The notes under the pieces were generated by a model. It worked only from the letters and a program-made list of their open reading frames with translations, made no database searches and was not told the DNA's origin. Shown in pieces: positions 40,247-56,477 of a stretch of DNA of 64,000 bases (its first letter is position 1; each line of letters starts with the position of its first letter). The DNA is taken from positions 16,750,956-16,814,955 of the forward strand of contig CM022671.1 in the NCBI GenBank assembly GCA_012295275.1, written 5' to 3'. Source of the DNA: Chrysomallon squamiferum (Eukaryota; Mollusca; Gastropoda; Neomphalida; Peltospiridae). Both the position numbers and the translations under genes were made by a program.

Positions 40247-40252
40247 AATAAA
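40247..40252 (+). promoter_or_regulatory. Candidate polyadenylation signal of the repeat-protein gene
   Basis: AATAAA 14 nt after the TAA stop, in a run of AAATAAAATAA. Others occur further downstream (about 40390), so the used site is uncertain. Confidence 0.3.
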
Positions 40253-40972
40253 ATAAAATAATAATAAAAAGAAGAAAAAAATAATAATTGAATCACCCCA
40301 GTCTGTTTTAAACATTAACTGTATCGCTTAAGAATGATTTCTGATTTATTTATTGTTTAAGAAATGATCATAGCTTACAAGCTTAAATGAATAAACTATA
40401 ATATTAAGGATCTAAAAATAACCAAGATTAAATAGTTTTTAAGATCTAACAGCAGTGTGATTTGATGCTGTTACATAAACATGCATTTTATATTTCCAAC
40501 CAAAATCATAAGAAAAAAAAAACAAGCACAAAAACAACACAATACTGCATACAAATTTTAACACTTATATTTGTTGTCTGTTTATTTAATTAATTTATTT
40601 ACATACAGCAGGTCAGTAGTAGTACATGTATTAATATTATTATAAATATTGTTAACATTGTTATTTGCTCTATATCTGCAATAAATATGACGTATTTCAA
40701 AATATTAATTATTTTTTTAAATTCAGTATTTATTTTTATTATTTAAAACTTTTAATTTCATACATATTCAGATACAAATGCTGGAAATTGGACAATAAAA
40801 AATATTCTAAATTACAAAGTCTTTTTTTTTTTTTTAATACATTATTTTCTAAAAGACTTATCAATGCATCATTACTGGAGTAAATACTTTGTATGCACAC
40901 TGCATGGGCCTAGATTACGGTATTAGGGAACTAAATATTTAAAAATTTAGTTAAACAGAGGAAACTGAAGTT

Positions 40973-41222
40973 TAGTTCCCAATCCAGCCAGGATTCCACA
41001 ATGAGTGTATCAAATGTTCTGATACATTTCTCTAAAGCCATGTTACATACTATCCCATCTGTGGGATGGTACATTGAAAAGATCCTTTGCTGCTATTCAG
41101 AAAGAGTAGCTCATAGATTTTTTCTCCATTCTTTTTTAAGTGGTCATTAACACATGTCTAATGCAGTATAACAAATACAATGTGTTGAGTGTTCTGTTAA
41201 ATAAAATATTTCCTTTCTGTTT
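40973..41222 (+). mobile_element. Degenerate SINE-like element
   Basis: Segments CCCATCTGTGGGATGGTACA, AAAAGATCCTTTGCTGCTAT, AGAGTAGCTCAT, GTGGTCATTAACACATGTCT and the tail AATGTGTTGAGTGTTCTGTT + AAATAAAATATTTCCTTTCT closely resemble a dispersed SINE family I recall from gastropod and other molluscan genomes and transcripts. The copy is diverged and its 5' end is uncertain. The call rests on recollection of the consensus. Confidence 0.55.
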
Positions 41223-41370
41223 TATTGACCATGCATCAAAAGAGTGACTGAAAATAAATTTGACTTCTTTAATAAGCCACCTAGCTTGGTCAAACTTAAC
41301 AGTCCATGTATTTGGTTACAGGATAAATCCTGTTCGACAGAAATTAATTAATAATATCCCATTATAGCCA

Positions 41371-41379
41371 ATAATAATA

Positions 41380-41455
<76 letters not shown>
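41371..41455. repeat. (AAT)n/(ATT)n palindrome
   Basis: AAT repeats (41371-41418) switch directly to ATT repeats (41417-41454), making an almost perfect AT-only inverted repeat of about 37 bp per arm, able to form a cruciform. Confidence 0.9.
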
Positions 41456-41763
41456 AAGATCGTGGTATTTCACTGTGTTTCTCAGATGATGGAAAAATGT
41501 TCAGAAGTCATAGTATCTAACTCAATAATAATAAAAAGTGAGCATTTAATAAACAATAGTATTTAAAATAATACATTTGTTTTCCTCGTAACATTTTCGA
41601 TCTCATTACATGTAAAAATCAAGATGTCATTTTTAAAAAAGCAGGGAAAAAACAGAGAGAGAGAAAAGAAATAACAATACATATGTGTGTGTGCGTGTGA
41701 ACTTTAACGTTGAAAATAATAAAGACCGCAAATAGAATCTACCGAGAAAAGGTTGTCAGGAGG

Positions 41764-41769
41764 CACGTG
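41764..41769. promoter_or_regulatory. E-box upstream of TRMT44
   Basis: CACGTG lies about 390 bp before the TRMT44 start in a locally less AT-rich stretch. It may be part of the promoter; there is no other support. Confidence 0.25.
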
Positions 41770-41923
41770 TGGGTTTGTTGACATTATGTAAGTACAGATA
41801 GGTCAAAATGAATAGTCATTAGCTTGTTGAAATCGGTTGCAATCAATGTGTAAATAGACTGGTGACATAAGTAGTGCTAGACCACCAACGGGACAATCGA
41901 AAACAAAATAACAACTTCCTGAA

Positions 41924-42153
41924 GCTATCTTAGGTTTTTGTTTGTTTCACATATTGATTAAGATCAGAGTAATCGTTTTGAATTTAAAATATACGAAAAA
42001 GCTATCTTAGGTTTTTGTTTGTTTCACATATTGATTAAGATCAGAGTAATCGTTTTGAATTTAAAATATACGAAAAAGCTATCTTAGGTTTTTGTTTGTT
42101 TCACATATTGATTAAGATCAGAGTAATCGTTTTGAATTTAAAATATACGAAAA
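41924..42153. repeat. Perfect 77-bp triplication abutting the TRMT44 start codon
   Basis: Three head-to-tail copies starting at 41924, 42001 and 42078, each beginning GCTATCTTAGGTTTTTGTTT and ending TTTAAAATATACGAAAA. No substitutions were seen between copies; the third loses only the last base or so before ATG at 42155. It occupies the 5' UTR/proximal promoter. Confidence 0.95.
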
Positions 42154-42154
42154 C

Positions 42155-43824
42155 ATGGACGATTTATTATCTGAAAGATTTCAGCCTCGTTTACAAAGCC
42201 GTATTTTCTCATTCGGAGAAAAATGTGGATTTATGAAAGCCATTTCAGTTTACATCAACAAACCACACGTGGTGAACCGGAGACTGTGTGGTGCCAAAAT
42301 TCTTCACAGTGAAAACTTTGAGAAGTTTGACGAAATTATTTTCCAGCAAATAAAGGTGAAATGGAGTACTTACAGTGCTTCAAATTTCGAGAGATCGTGT
42401 ATTTCTTTGAATATTGACTTGACACAGATTTCATCAAATGACAACAGTAATCATTTTCATGTGGTTGTGCGAGATTTGTTGCCAAGACAACGTGATAAAT
42501 TCCCTACATTAAGAGAACTTATAATTTTTGGTACGGTAGAAACTCTTACGTTGATAGATAGATATTAAATGATACCTTTAAAATGTATACTGATATATGC
42601 TACTTAGTACATACGTCAACACACACACACACACACATATATGATTATGATATAATGATATAGCAGTTATGTATACTTGTTACTACATTATTATTATTAT
42701 TGCCATAACCAGGAAACACCAAGCCTCGATTCTGTCACTGCCGAAAAAAACCAAAAAAAACAAAAAAAAAACCCAACAATAATAATAATATTAATTAATA
42801 AATAAATAAATAAATAAATAATAAAAATGACAAAAAAAAAAAAATAATAATAATAATAATAATTAATAATAACAATAATAATACCAGAATTAAATATTTT
42901 ATCATTGATCAAAACAGTTCAGTGAAAGCCCACACAATGACTTACAAAACTGTCCAGTTAAACACTACAAGAAATATACATTATTTTAACAAAAAATAAT
43001 GTTAATTATTTTCTATTCCAGTACCCATTTTTGTGTTCAAACAAATAGTCAAACTTTAACTAACTTTTGTTGTAAAACCAACTATACATCCTCCTAAAAT
43101 CACCTGTCGAATTATGGTTGCTATAACCATCCAGCAGTTCTATTCAGTTTTCCAATACCTCTAATGCAACAGCTCATTTTGAGCTGAAAAGATCTCATGT
43201 TTTGCAATTATTTCTTTCTTAACCTCTACTGTGATACATTTATACTTTTCACCAGCATTATCACTTTCACTTTTTGTTTTCTTGGGCACCATATTGGAGA
43301 GGGTATATTAAAAAATATACACATAAAAACTGCAACACTTTAAAATATGTGAGTGCACAATATCAATGCAAAAGCTATTGAGCTGCAACTGTGTATCAAA
43401 GATTAAAGACTCTAATGATATATATTTGCTATAGGACATGCCTATAAGCCTTACTTTGACATCAGTTTTGATGTAAGCATCTTTTCTTACCTTTACTAGA
43501 TGTTGATGTTAAAAGACAGCTTATCACGATGTGTCACTGTAGTCATAACTTGGGACATTATTCGTATACCGCAATAAAAATTGCTCCACATCATGGTTCT
43601 TAATCCAATTTATTAGTGTTTCGAGGTGTTCGTAACCTAAGGTTCCACTGTACATTTATAAAGCTAATTCCACACAAAATATCTCAAGATTAATATTCTT
43701 TGATGCTGTTAAATGTTACCATGATATACTATAGAGGAGTGATTTTAAACAAAATTTATGACCATATTTTATATATATATATATATATATACACCCAGGT
43801 TTATCAGTTGTGACATTTATTATA

Positions 43825-43865
<41 letters not shown>

Positions 43866-44027
43866 ATTTTTCCTGGCAGAAATATCCAACAGAATTAGAT
43901 TCTGTCACAGAAATTTATGTAAAGGAAATATTTCTAAGATTTTATCTCACTCTCCAAATTAATAATTTTACCCTGATATACAAACATATTATACAGGTCA
44001 TTTTAAACAAAATTTATAACCATATTT

Positions 44028-44074
<47 letters not shown>

Positions 44075-47000
44075 CCCCAGGTGTATCAGCTTGTGACATT
44101 TATTATTATTATTATTATTTCCTAGCAGAAACATCCAACAGTATCAGACTGTGTCACATAAATTTATCTAAATGAAATATGACTAAGTTTTTATCTCACT
44201 CTCAAAATTAATAATTCTAAGACTAACATACTTGGCTTACCTTGATACACAGAGAATTCAGTTAAAATATTGAAATTTTTAGTATAATTCGGTTGCCAGA
44301 TAAGAATGACATTTTTCCAATTTATTCCTCAGTAAGATGTTTTGCACAAAACCTTTACATAGAAAAAAAACTTATTTGTTTCTTAATTATTTTCAGATTA
44401 CCAGCAGTGTAGTGCAACATTTTGTCCTATTTGTTATTCAACATCAGATATACAGCCTCAGAAACTAATTACAGACATTGAAAATGAAGTGATTTATCAG
44501 TTTGTTTATTCTACCAGCAAGTCAGAGCCTAGGTTTGTACATAAAATAAAACTGAGGGTTTTCTAGTAGAAGGATAGGAGAGTACAAATGCAGACTGCTA
44601 AGTTTTCTAAATATAGAAAAACCTTCCATTAAGAAGTATAAAATTATCTTACAAAAGTAACTAAAATTAATTGAAATTTGTTATTTTTCCGCTCATATTT
44701 TTTATTTTGGTTACAGGAGAGACATTTGGTTTTTAGTTTCTTTATAACATAAAATCCACTGCTTAGGAGATACACATCTGTTCTCTGACTGACATATAAC
44801 CTAAATGAACATTATGATCTCCATTTTGGTTAATCTAAATTTTTATTTAGTGAAAATTTTAAAGTAGTAAATAAGCTTCAAATGATAATGTAACCACATT
44901 AATTTTAATTAATATATATTAATTAATTTTGTAACATAATGATTAATGCTTTTTGAACTTTTTTTTATATATATATATATATATTTTTTAATATGATTTC
45001 AAAAACAAAACGAGAATATTTTCTTACATGCAAAAATACAGTTTTCATTCTTGTTGCCTTAGTTTATAATAAAAATTTAAAAAAAAAAAGAAGTTACCCA
45101 TTTTATTATTTTAAAATAATCTCCATATTGTTCATTTTGTATTAATTAAATTTATAAATATTGTTTTATAATTCTAGCATTGTACTAAACTTATCACAAG
45201 ATTCTGAGCAAGGGTCACAGTGTCATGTAACAGGACAATGGCTGAAAGATGTTCTTTTACCCAAACTTGGTAGCTGGTCTGAGGAGCGCTCACTGAAAAC
45301 AAGTGCTACTTCCCTGACGTTAGTTCCAATAGATGAATACAATTCAACATACAACAGACTGAAAAATTCATATGGTCAATATTTTGTAAAGGTAAATTTC
45401 AAAAAGAAGTAGTTTATTTGGAAAACAGATTTAATAACTATCACTGCTTTCAGTAATAAAGACAAAAATGTTTAATTTAGATTTTAGAACATGGCAAAAT
45501 GCCACTAACTTCATATAGCAATGGCAAATAAAAAAGACAATATAATTTTTATTAAAAAACAACAATTTACATTTAAGGATTAATAAAATTAAGACATTTA
45601 ATTATTTTAAGGTCAGACATAAAAAGTGGAAATTTGATTTTTTTTTGTTGTTGTAGTGTTTCAGATTTGGCCAGAAAGCACAGATCCACAAAAATTTGTG
45701 TTTGAAGATGTAGCTATAGCAGCCTATCTTTTGGTACATTTCACAGATTTTTGTTTTGTTGTTGTTGTTCAAGTTTTTGAACTGAATCATTGGATAATTA
45801 TAGAAAAATAGTTGATAAATCAATAATGTTTTGAAATAGAGTGTGTTTAAATAAAACGAAAAATTATTTTTAAAACTTGCAATTATTTATATAAAAAGGA
45901 CAAATGCTAAAAACAACTTACATTTGAAATTACTTGTAAAAAAATAAATGACCACTAAACCTGTTTTTCTTATAACTAAGTTTGTATTTAAAAAGATTTT
46001 GCTTTAGGATTATATATTTATAATTGTTATTTTCTGTCTTTCCTAAACATTATAATTTTAAATTATTGTCAGGTGCTTTGGAAAGAAGAGAGGGAAAAAC
46101 TAAAGACAGAAAACTTTCAGTCATTTGTTGATCTGGGCTGTGGAAATGGACTCCTGGTTCACATACTAGCATCAGAAGGGGTAAAAACTAGATATAATTT
46201 TATTTATTTTACATTTTGTTTCTCTAGGTTTATTCATAGAAGTTTAAAATCGATTTCCACAGAAAATGAATTTATCCAAAGCTGTGTAAGGGATAGCAGA
46301 GCACCTTGAACCACCCATCAATTCTCTGTGTTACAGCTGCAGCCATTCATTTTATTTCTCTCCTGAAGAAACATCTGCTGACATGGCTTTTCATCAAAAA
46401 AACTGCATATGGATTAGATCAGGGATAAAAATTGTTTGTTATATTATCTGTTTTGTGGGTCCAGAGTGAATTTCTATAATTTCCATGTTATAATGACACT
46501 TCAACTTAGGTAACAGAGACTGAATAAAACTTGTTATATCATAATAATCAACTATGTGTCTTCTGTACATAATTGACATATCTATCTATCTATCTCATTA
46601 TTATTATTTATTTTCTATTTTTTTAATTATGTTTTAAACAGCATCCAGGTCTAGGTTTGACCTAAGACATTAAGTCTGGACTTTATGGTGAACAAACTAA
46701 TTGTTTTGTTTTTGTTTTAAGCATTAAGTCTGCAGTTCATACCTGAAATTCATTTTTTTTTTTTATGTGTGTGTTTGTGTTTTGAAATAATATCTCAGTT
46801 TAGACCTGAAATATGTTATATATAAGTATGTAGTGAGACTGGGATTATTAATTATACAACTAAACAATATTACTAATATTTCTGAAATTTTAAAAATATT
46901 CAAATATACCTGAGTCATTAATAATTATATTGACAATTGTGTGCATTCATAATTCATACATTTTATATAAGCAACTTCAATTCAAATGGTATTTTCACAG

Positions 47001-50000
47001 ATCTTAAAAACCATATGTGAACTGAGGATATATTTTACTATTGCTAAATTAAATCTTTAAAATAATTAGTGAAAAATATAAAATATATTTTCTCCTTTAT
47101 GGTTTAAGAATATATTTTAATTTTTTTAATTTTCACTTTGGTTTTCATTTCTCATCTGAATAATAATAATTAAAAAAAATAGAATTAAATCTCTTTTTCT
47201 TTTTTTAAATAGTTTTATTGATTACCTTTCTGAAACTTCACAAATAATTGAATTTTTTTTTTTTTACAGGAGAGATCCATTTCACCATCAGCAGATACAT
47301 TGTTTCCAGAATATGATTGGTTGATAGGTAACCATAGTGATGAATTGACACCTTGGATACCATTGATAGCTGCCAGGTAATTTTGTTCTAAATATTTTAA
47401 GTATAGTTAGTTGGGTTTTTTTTTTTCGTTCTAAATTCTGAGTGAAAATCAGCATGCAAGGAATTCTTAAGTTACTGAACAGAAATAATTTTTCTTGTCA
47501 AAGTACTGAATTACTAAGCAGAATTTCTCTTGCTCTGTATAAGAAAAATCTCATCTGTTACAATATTGAGAATTCATTCACTTTGTATTAATGACTTACC
47601 AAGCAGAAATTCACCAGTATAGGCCTACTGGTTTATTGTTGTATGAAAATGTATAGGAAAACTTTAACCGTATGAAAAATCTTCATTATGCAATTCAGCT
47701 ACTTACATCTACTTAAATTCTGTTACAGGCCAGTGGCCAGCTTTAATTACACTTTTAAAATACTCATATCTCAGCAGGTTTGTGTGTTTTGATACATTTT
47801 ATTTTGCAGATCCTCTTACAAATGCAGATATTTTGTTCTGCCTTGTTGCCATCATGATTTTCACGGCAAGTTCAACAAACGGGAACAGGGAACCAGTCAG
47901 TACAGAACATATTTAAACTTTGTTAAGGAAGTCGGTGAGAAATTTGGCTTCAAGGTCAGAGAGGACATTCTTAGAATACCATCTACAAAGCGGGTAATTA
48001 TTTGTTGTCTCGTAAATAGAACAGTCTGTGTCCCACATTTTATTAAAAAAAAATTCAAATTCTATTTGAAGATTCGTATGTTCAAAATCTGTTTAAATAT
48101 TTGTATGATTAAAATCTACCATTTTCTTCTTTTTTTTTTTTTGAAATCTACGCTGATTTCTTATTAATGTAAAAAAATATCTGTGCATACCTTTACATGC
48201 TGAGAATACATAAGTGAATCTAACAGAATAAAATAATAACAATATTTTTCGACCATAAGTATTTTTTGTTATTTTTTTTTGGATTAAATTTTATTTTGAA
48301 AATTGCCCTATTTCAGATTTGTGTCTTTAGTCAAACACTGTCTACTAAATATTGCTTCAGCTTTTATTTTATCTTTGGATATTTTTCAGGTTTGTTTCAT
48401 TGGTCAAGAAAGAACATATCAAAAGGAAAATGAAGAGAGCATTGACATTTTAAGATCTGAATATGTAAAAAGTAGATGTCCAAAGACTGTAACATGTGAC
48501 ATTTCAAATACCAGCAAACATCAAAATGAGACCAGTAAAAGACCTTTGACCTCAGAAGACAAAGAAGAATCAGAAAAATGGTCTTCAAGTTTCCAAGCCA
48601 GAAGTAACGTGGAACCTGTTAGAAACTGTCAGAGGGTTGCCAAGGAAACAAAAGATTTGATTGTACAGACTGTGTTTAAGAAGGTTCTGGAAGCATCCGA
48701 TGCAGAAACTGTTGTGACTGAGTCTGGTGCTAGCTGGAATAGAGGAGGTTGGATTTTTTGAAAAGTTAAAATACAGAGATACAATTATATTAAAGATCAG
48801 ATAAAGAAAAGAAGTGATTGAGTACAGATTTAATTTTTTTCATATTTTGTTTTTAAATGAATCCTTGCAACTAAGTAAATAGTATCAATTAAGTTGAAAA
48901 TATTTTCAACTTCCAAAAACTATTTCACATACAAGACTAAACTGGATAAATAATTAATTTTCTTCATTTCTCTGTTAGAAATGTAGGTTATAATGCTTTT
49001 GCCTGTTTCTCAGATATGCATCAGAATCTGTTATTATTTTTAATGAAGACTAGCTTACTTAAGTCCTTGTTTATTTGGACATTAAGTAATGTTAGACTGA
49101 TAATGATATGTTTTATGAAGTGAAATCTTACAACTACTATATAATCATCTATTCTTTATTGGCATTTTCAGATTTATTAATAAACAATATAGCTAAGTAA
49201 AGAGAGTATTTATTTATTTATTTATTTATTTTTTAAACTGATTTCAGGATCAATAGCTCTAGGCTCAGTGGCTGAAATGTTTGACCAGAAAATTCTTCAA
49301 CAGTTAAAGTTTGAATGTGGAGGCTTGCAAACTCTGCTTAGAAACCACAACAATATATTTCAAGGTGAGCTTGTATATTATGTATTATTTTAATTAAAAC
49401 ATAATTTTTCACAGATAAAACTAATAAACAAATAACCAAAAATAATAGTAAAAAATGAAATAAATAAAAATCAGTGTCTAATATTATTGTTTTTCTTTTG
49501 TTTTCCAGTTTTGTTATTAGTTGGGTTTTTTTGGGGGTGTGAAGGTTCTGAATAAAAATTCAGACTGTCAGACTGCTTGGATATTAAAATATCTTTCAAA
49601 ATTAACTGTTCCTGTGCAAAATTTTATTTTAATTAAAAAAGACCAACTTTACTGTTCAGCTACTTTTTAAGACGGCACAAAAGTTAAATTTTAGTAAGAT
49701 CGAATTACTGAATTACTGGAACAATTATATTTCTTGCAAAAAAAGCTATATCAAATATATAATATGGCTACGTTGTTGTTTTTTTAAATTATTCTTATTA
49801 TTATCATCTTTTTTAAATTTTAACTTAAAAATGATTTATTATTAGATGTATTTTTTAAAAATAATTTTTAAATAATTTATTTTATATATATAGTGTCTGG
49901 AGGATCAGTGAAACTAAGAGACTTTTCTGTTGACAACCCGTGGTCAACAAAGAAGAGAAAGCCCAATAAAGAAAGAACAGAGTCTGCTGAAAAGTTGAAA

Positions 50001-50120
50001 ACAGTGCTGTGTTGGTTCCACACAAATCATCCGGATGGCTGTCCAAGATCCTGCTCAAAGTGCAGGTTTGCACATGGTGTAGCAGACCTTAGACAACGTC
50101 CAAAGAAGACAAAATCCTGA
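42155..50120 (+). CDS. TRMT44: tRNA (uracil-O(2)-)-methyltransferase TRMT44-like
   Basis: Exons: 42155-42530, 44397-44532, 45178-45391, 45665-45733, 46073-46180, [one missing or degraded], 47270-47376, 47810-47993, 48390-48747, 49248-49364, 49894-50120 (TGA). They give about 631 residues without the absent exon; human is about 757. SAM-binding motif I is FVDLGCGNGLLVHIL. The catalytic-region signature is DWLIGNHSDELTPWIPLIAA followed by YFVLPCCHHDFHGKF and RIPSTKRVCFIGQ. The C-terminus has a CCCH finger (C-x9-C-x6-C-x3-H in CWFHTNHPDGC...FAHG). TRMT44/Trm44 makes 2'-O-methyluridine at position 44 of serine tRNAs in the cytosol (family knowledge). A segment of about 25 residues after motif I is lacking; remnants lie at 46642-46702. 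The start is the first ATG, with a 77-bp triplication directly before it. Confidence 0.94.
43743..44222. repeat. Two-copy tandem duplication, ~258-bp unit, TRMT44 intron 1
   Basis: TTTTAAACAAAATTTATGAC...ACCCAGGTTTATCAGTTGTGAC...AATATCCAACAG at 43743 recurs at 44001 with diverged bases and different (AT)n and (ATT)n lengths. Confidence 0.85.
46642..46702 (+). pseudogene. Degraded candidate for the missing TRMT44 exon
   Basis: After an acceptor-like TTTTAAACAG the DNA reads, in changing frames, HPGLG, FDLR, VWTL and YGEQTN. This resembles the family's segment after motif I (G-[IVF]-D-x-R...-[IV]-W-D-x-Y-G). At least two frame changes and an in-frame TAA are needed and no clean donor follows. 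It may be a decayed exon or a stretch with assembly indels. The true exon was not found elsewhere between 46181 and 47269. Confidence 0.4.
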
Positions 50121-50202
50121 TATCAGTGATTATTCTACACAGAATGATCATTTTATATTTTGTATTTACTATCTGGTGTCAGCTAAAGACCTATAAGGCA
50201 GA

Positions 50203-50208
50203 AATAAA
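50203..50208 (+). promoter_or_regulatory. Candidate polyadenylation signal of TRMT44
   Basis: AATAAA (within AAATAAAAATAAAG) 83 nt after the TRMT44 stop codon. Confidence 0.45.
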
Positions 50209-51118
50209 AATAAAGTGTTTTGTTTATAAAGCTTGTTTTATTTTGAAAGACACTGTTGGTAGCCAAAATGCTAAATGTGCTACAAACACAAAAATAGTGT
50301 TAGAATAATGAATTTTTCCTTTTTAAGAATTTTAAATTAATGCATTTTAAGTACCTCTTTTTAACCTCTGTAGTAACATACTCCAGAATAATAGGGTCCC
50401 TATTTTCTGAATCCTTGAAAAATGTATTTAAAAAACTGAACAATAAAAGTACCAGAGCTGAGAGATGGGTCAAACAGTATCTAAATGTTATGAATTCAGG
50501 TTTAAGATATAAAACTCAAGAAACTAGTTTTATATGGGGGAGGTAGTTTAACTTGCTTGAATCTCTTCCCTTGTTTCTTGTTAACTCACTTTTGAAGTAT
50601 TTTTTCTGTCTGCAGGATGGTTCACATAAAGAGGGTATATATGTGAGAAAAACAGTTAGTCCACATTGGAGCAGTGATTTTTCTCATTATTCTTATAGAA
50701 ATTCTGAAATCTGTCTTCAATAATACAATATTAATAGTAGAATATAGGTGCTTAGTTTTTTTGACATATTACTATATATTTAAATCTTGTTTTCTTTTTT
50801 TTTTTGTTCTTTAAGAATGCAAAACAAACCATTTATTATTTGTAATAATTGTGTTTTATTCATGCAAATTCACATGTAATCAGCAGTTGTTTAAATTGTC
50901 CCTACTATAAACAAACATGATTAAAGATACAAAACAAACAGATACATCAAAAATAATGTTTAGTTATAATATTTTTTTTTGTATCACACATTAAAAATAA
51001 ACTGAAAACTTAAAGAACATAAACTGTAATGGAGATCAACAAATAACATTTATGTATGGAATGGTTTAAATACATTTCACATCAGTATACCAAAAGTTAT
51101 TTCTATAAAATAACCAGT

Positions 51119-51153
<35 letters not shown>

Positions 51154-51943
51154 ATACATACACATAATTATGAGTTGTTGTTTCTTTTTAAAAGTTTATT
51201 AATTTTTTCTTCCATTTTTAAATGATTATTATTATTATTTTAACATTTAAATATTAAAATTTACATGAAAAACAAACTTGTACACATACAACTTGAAACA
51301 GTAAATTAAATAGTTTCCTTCTGTAAAATCTTAACATGAAAATCTGTACAACTGATTTGCAGAAAACACATTTGCTTTACCCTTGTTTGTCAGAGATCAA
51401 TGCATTTTTTTTTTTACATTACCTGATATACTGGTTGCTATATTAATGTCTTTAAATAATTTAAATAGCATAACTGTTTCATAACACAAAGGTAGTATAC
51501 ATCAGATTAGATCCATATTTTAAAAAAGTGGGTAGGATACAATTACTGAACAGATAAATTTTCAAAATAAAAGTTTTAATCATCAGGAGCAAACCAAACC
51601 AAAACTGAATCTGTATTGAAACATATCAATAACCTTTGGGTGGATATATTCAAAAGGTAAATTGGAAGTTGGAGGATAAAAGAATTTAAATAATTTTTTT
51701 TTAGAAAATTAATAAATAAATAAAATAACACTGATAAAACAAGATTTTTTAAAATATTGTATTTCAGAATCTCAGTATTATAAAAGGGGTGATAAATATT
51801 ACGTAAGTGATAAGTGTAATAAATACTTTTAACATTAACACATATGCTTTCTTTGCAACAGTATAAATTTCTAATTAATGCAATAAAGCAGGTATGAATG
51901 TAAAAACAAACAAGATAATACTATTAATAGTACAATATATAAT

Positions 51944-52440
51944 AATACTATCACACAATGATATAATACTGGTATTAAGTAACATTTTAAGCAAATTCTA
52001 AAAGCTGTTGACAGTAATAGAACATTAATAATACTATACAGATAATACTATCACACTGATATAATACTGGTATTAAATTAATATATCAAGAAACTTCTAA
52101 AAGCTGTTTACAATAATAGAATATTAATAGTTCTATACAGATAATACTATCACACTGACATAATACTGGTATTAATTAAAATAGCAAGAAAATTCTAAAA
52201 GCTGTTTACAATAATAGAACATTAATAGTACTATATAGATAAACAAACAGATATATAGATAATACTATCATACTGATATAATACTGCTATTAATTAAAAT
52301 ATCAAGGAAATACTAAAAGTTGTTTATAGTAATAGAATATTAATACTACTATATATATAATACTATCACACGATGATATAATACTGGTATTAACAAATAC
52401 GTTAGGGAAATTCTGAAAGCTGTACATAAATGTAAAATAA
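51944..52440. repeat. Tandem repeat, ~100-bp unit, 5 copies
   Basis: AATACTATCACACTGATATA + ATACTGGTATTAATTAAAAT + ATTCTAAAAGCTGTTTACAA starts at 51944, 52044, 52143, 52261 and 52359. The third unit is longer by about 20 bp (AAACAAACAGATATATAGAT). Confidence 0.92.
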
Positions 52441-52842
52441 AGAACCTTTACAAAGGAAAAACTCTTTTAAGTGTAAAGAAGGGCAAAAAAAAACCCCAAT
52501 ACTTTATCACTTAAAATAACTGGAATAATTTCCAGTTTCAAATACTATTAAAATGTAAATAAAATGCAATAAGAAATAATTTTATACAATAAAAATTTAA
52601 AAAACAAAAAAACCCAACAAAAGTTATGTATGTTTATAATAATAATAATAATAATAATAAAAACTATTTAAAAATGTAAATGGTTAAAAATTAAAAATAA
52701 ATACTGTGTTTGCATAAATTCATTTTTATAACCTATGAATAATAAATAATGTGAAAGAAGTATAACACTACAGTGTTTATAATCTTTCTGAAATTTGAAA
52801 ATATCACAGAGAAAGTTCACAAGTCAGTTAACAACAACTCAT

Positions 52843-56391
<3,549 letters not shown>

Positions 56392-56460
56392 TTCTGCTAA
56401 CAAATTTGTTTCTCCAACTTTCCCGAATGGTCTTTCTATAATGAACAGAAAGTGGTTGTC

Positions 56461-56477
56461 ATAAGCGCCATAGCAAC
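56461..56477 (-). promoter_or_regulatory. X-box-like RFX site upstream of CFAP276
   Basis: On the minus strand the sequence is GTTGCTATGGCGCTTAT. GTTGCTATGG matches the left half and spacer of the ciliary X-box (GTTGCC AT GGCAAC type); the right half is poor. It is 70-86 bp upstream of the start of a ciliary gene, the usual place for RFX sites. Confidence 0.4.

Larger units (their letters stand above)
50121..52842. other. Intergenic, between convergent TRMT44 and CFAP276
   Basis: Holds the 3' UTRs of the two facing genes. Nothing coding is seen. Content is AT-rich, with an (AT)n/ACATAC tract at about 51120-51170 and a five-copy repeat at 51944-52440. Confidence 0.6.

Noticed and set aside
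46301-46450. A GCATATGGATTAGATCAGGG stretch as the missing TRMT44 exon.
   Set aside because: Only a four-residue resemblance (YGLD), no acceptor or donor in phase. The stretch at 46642-46702 fits better.
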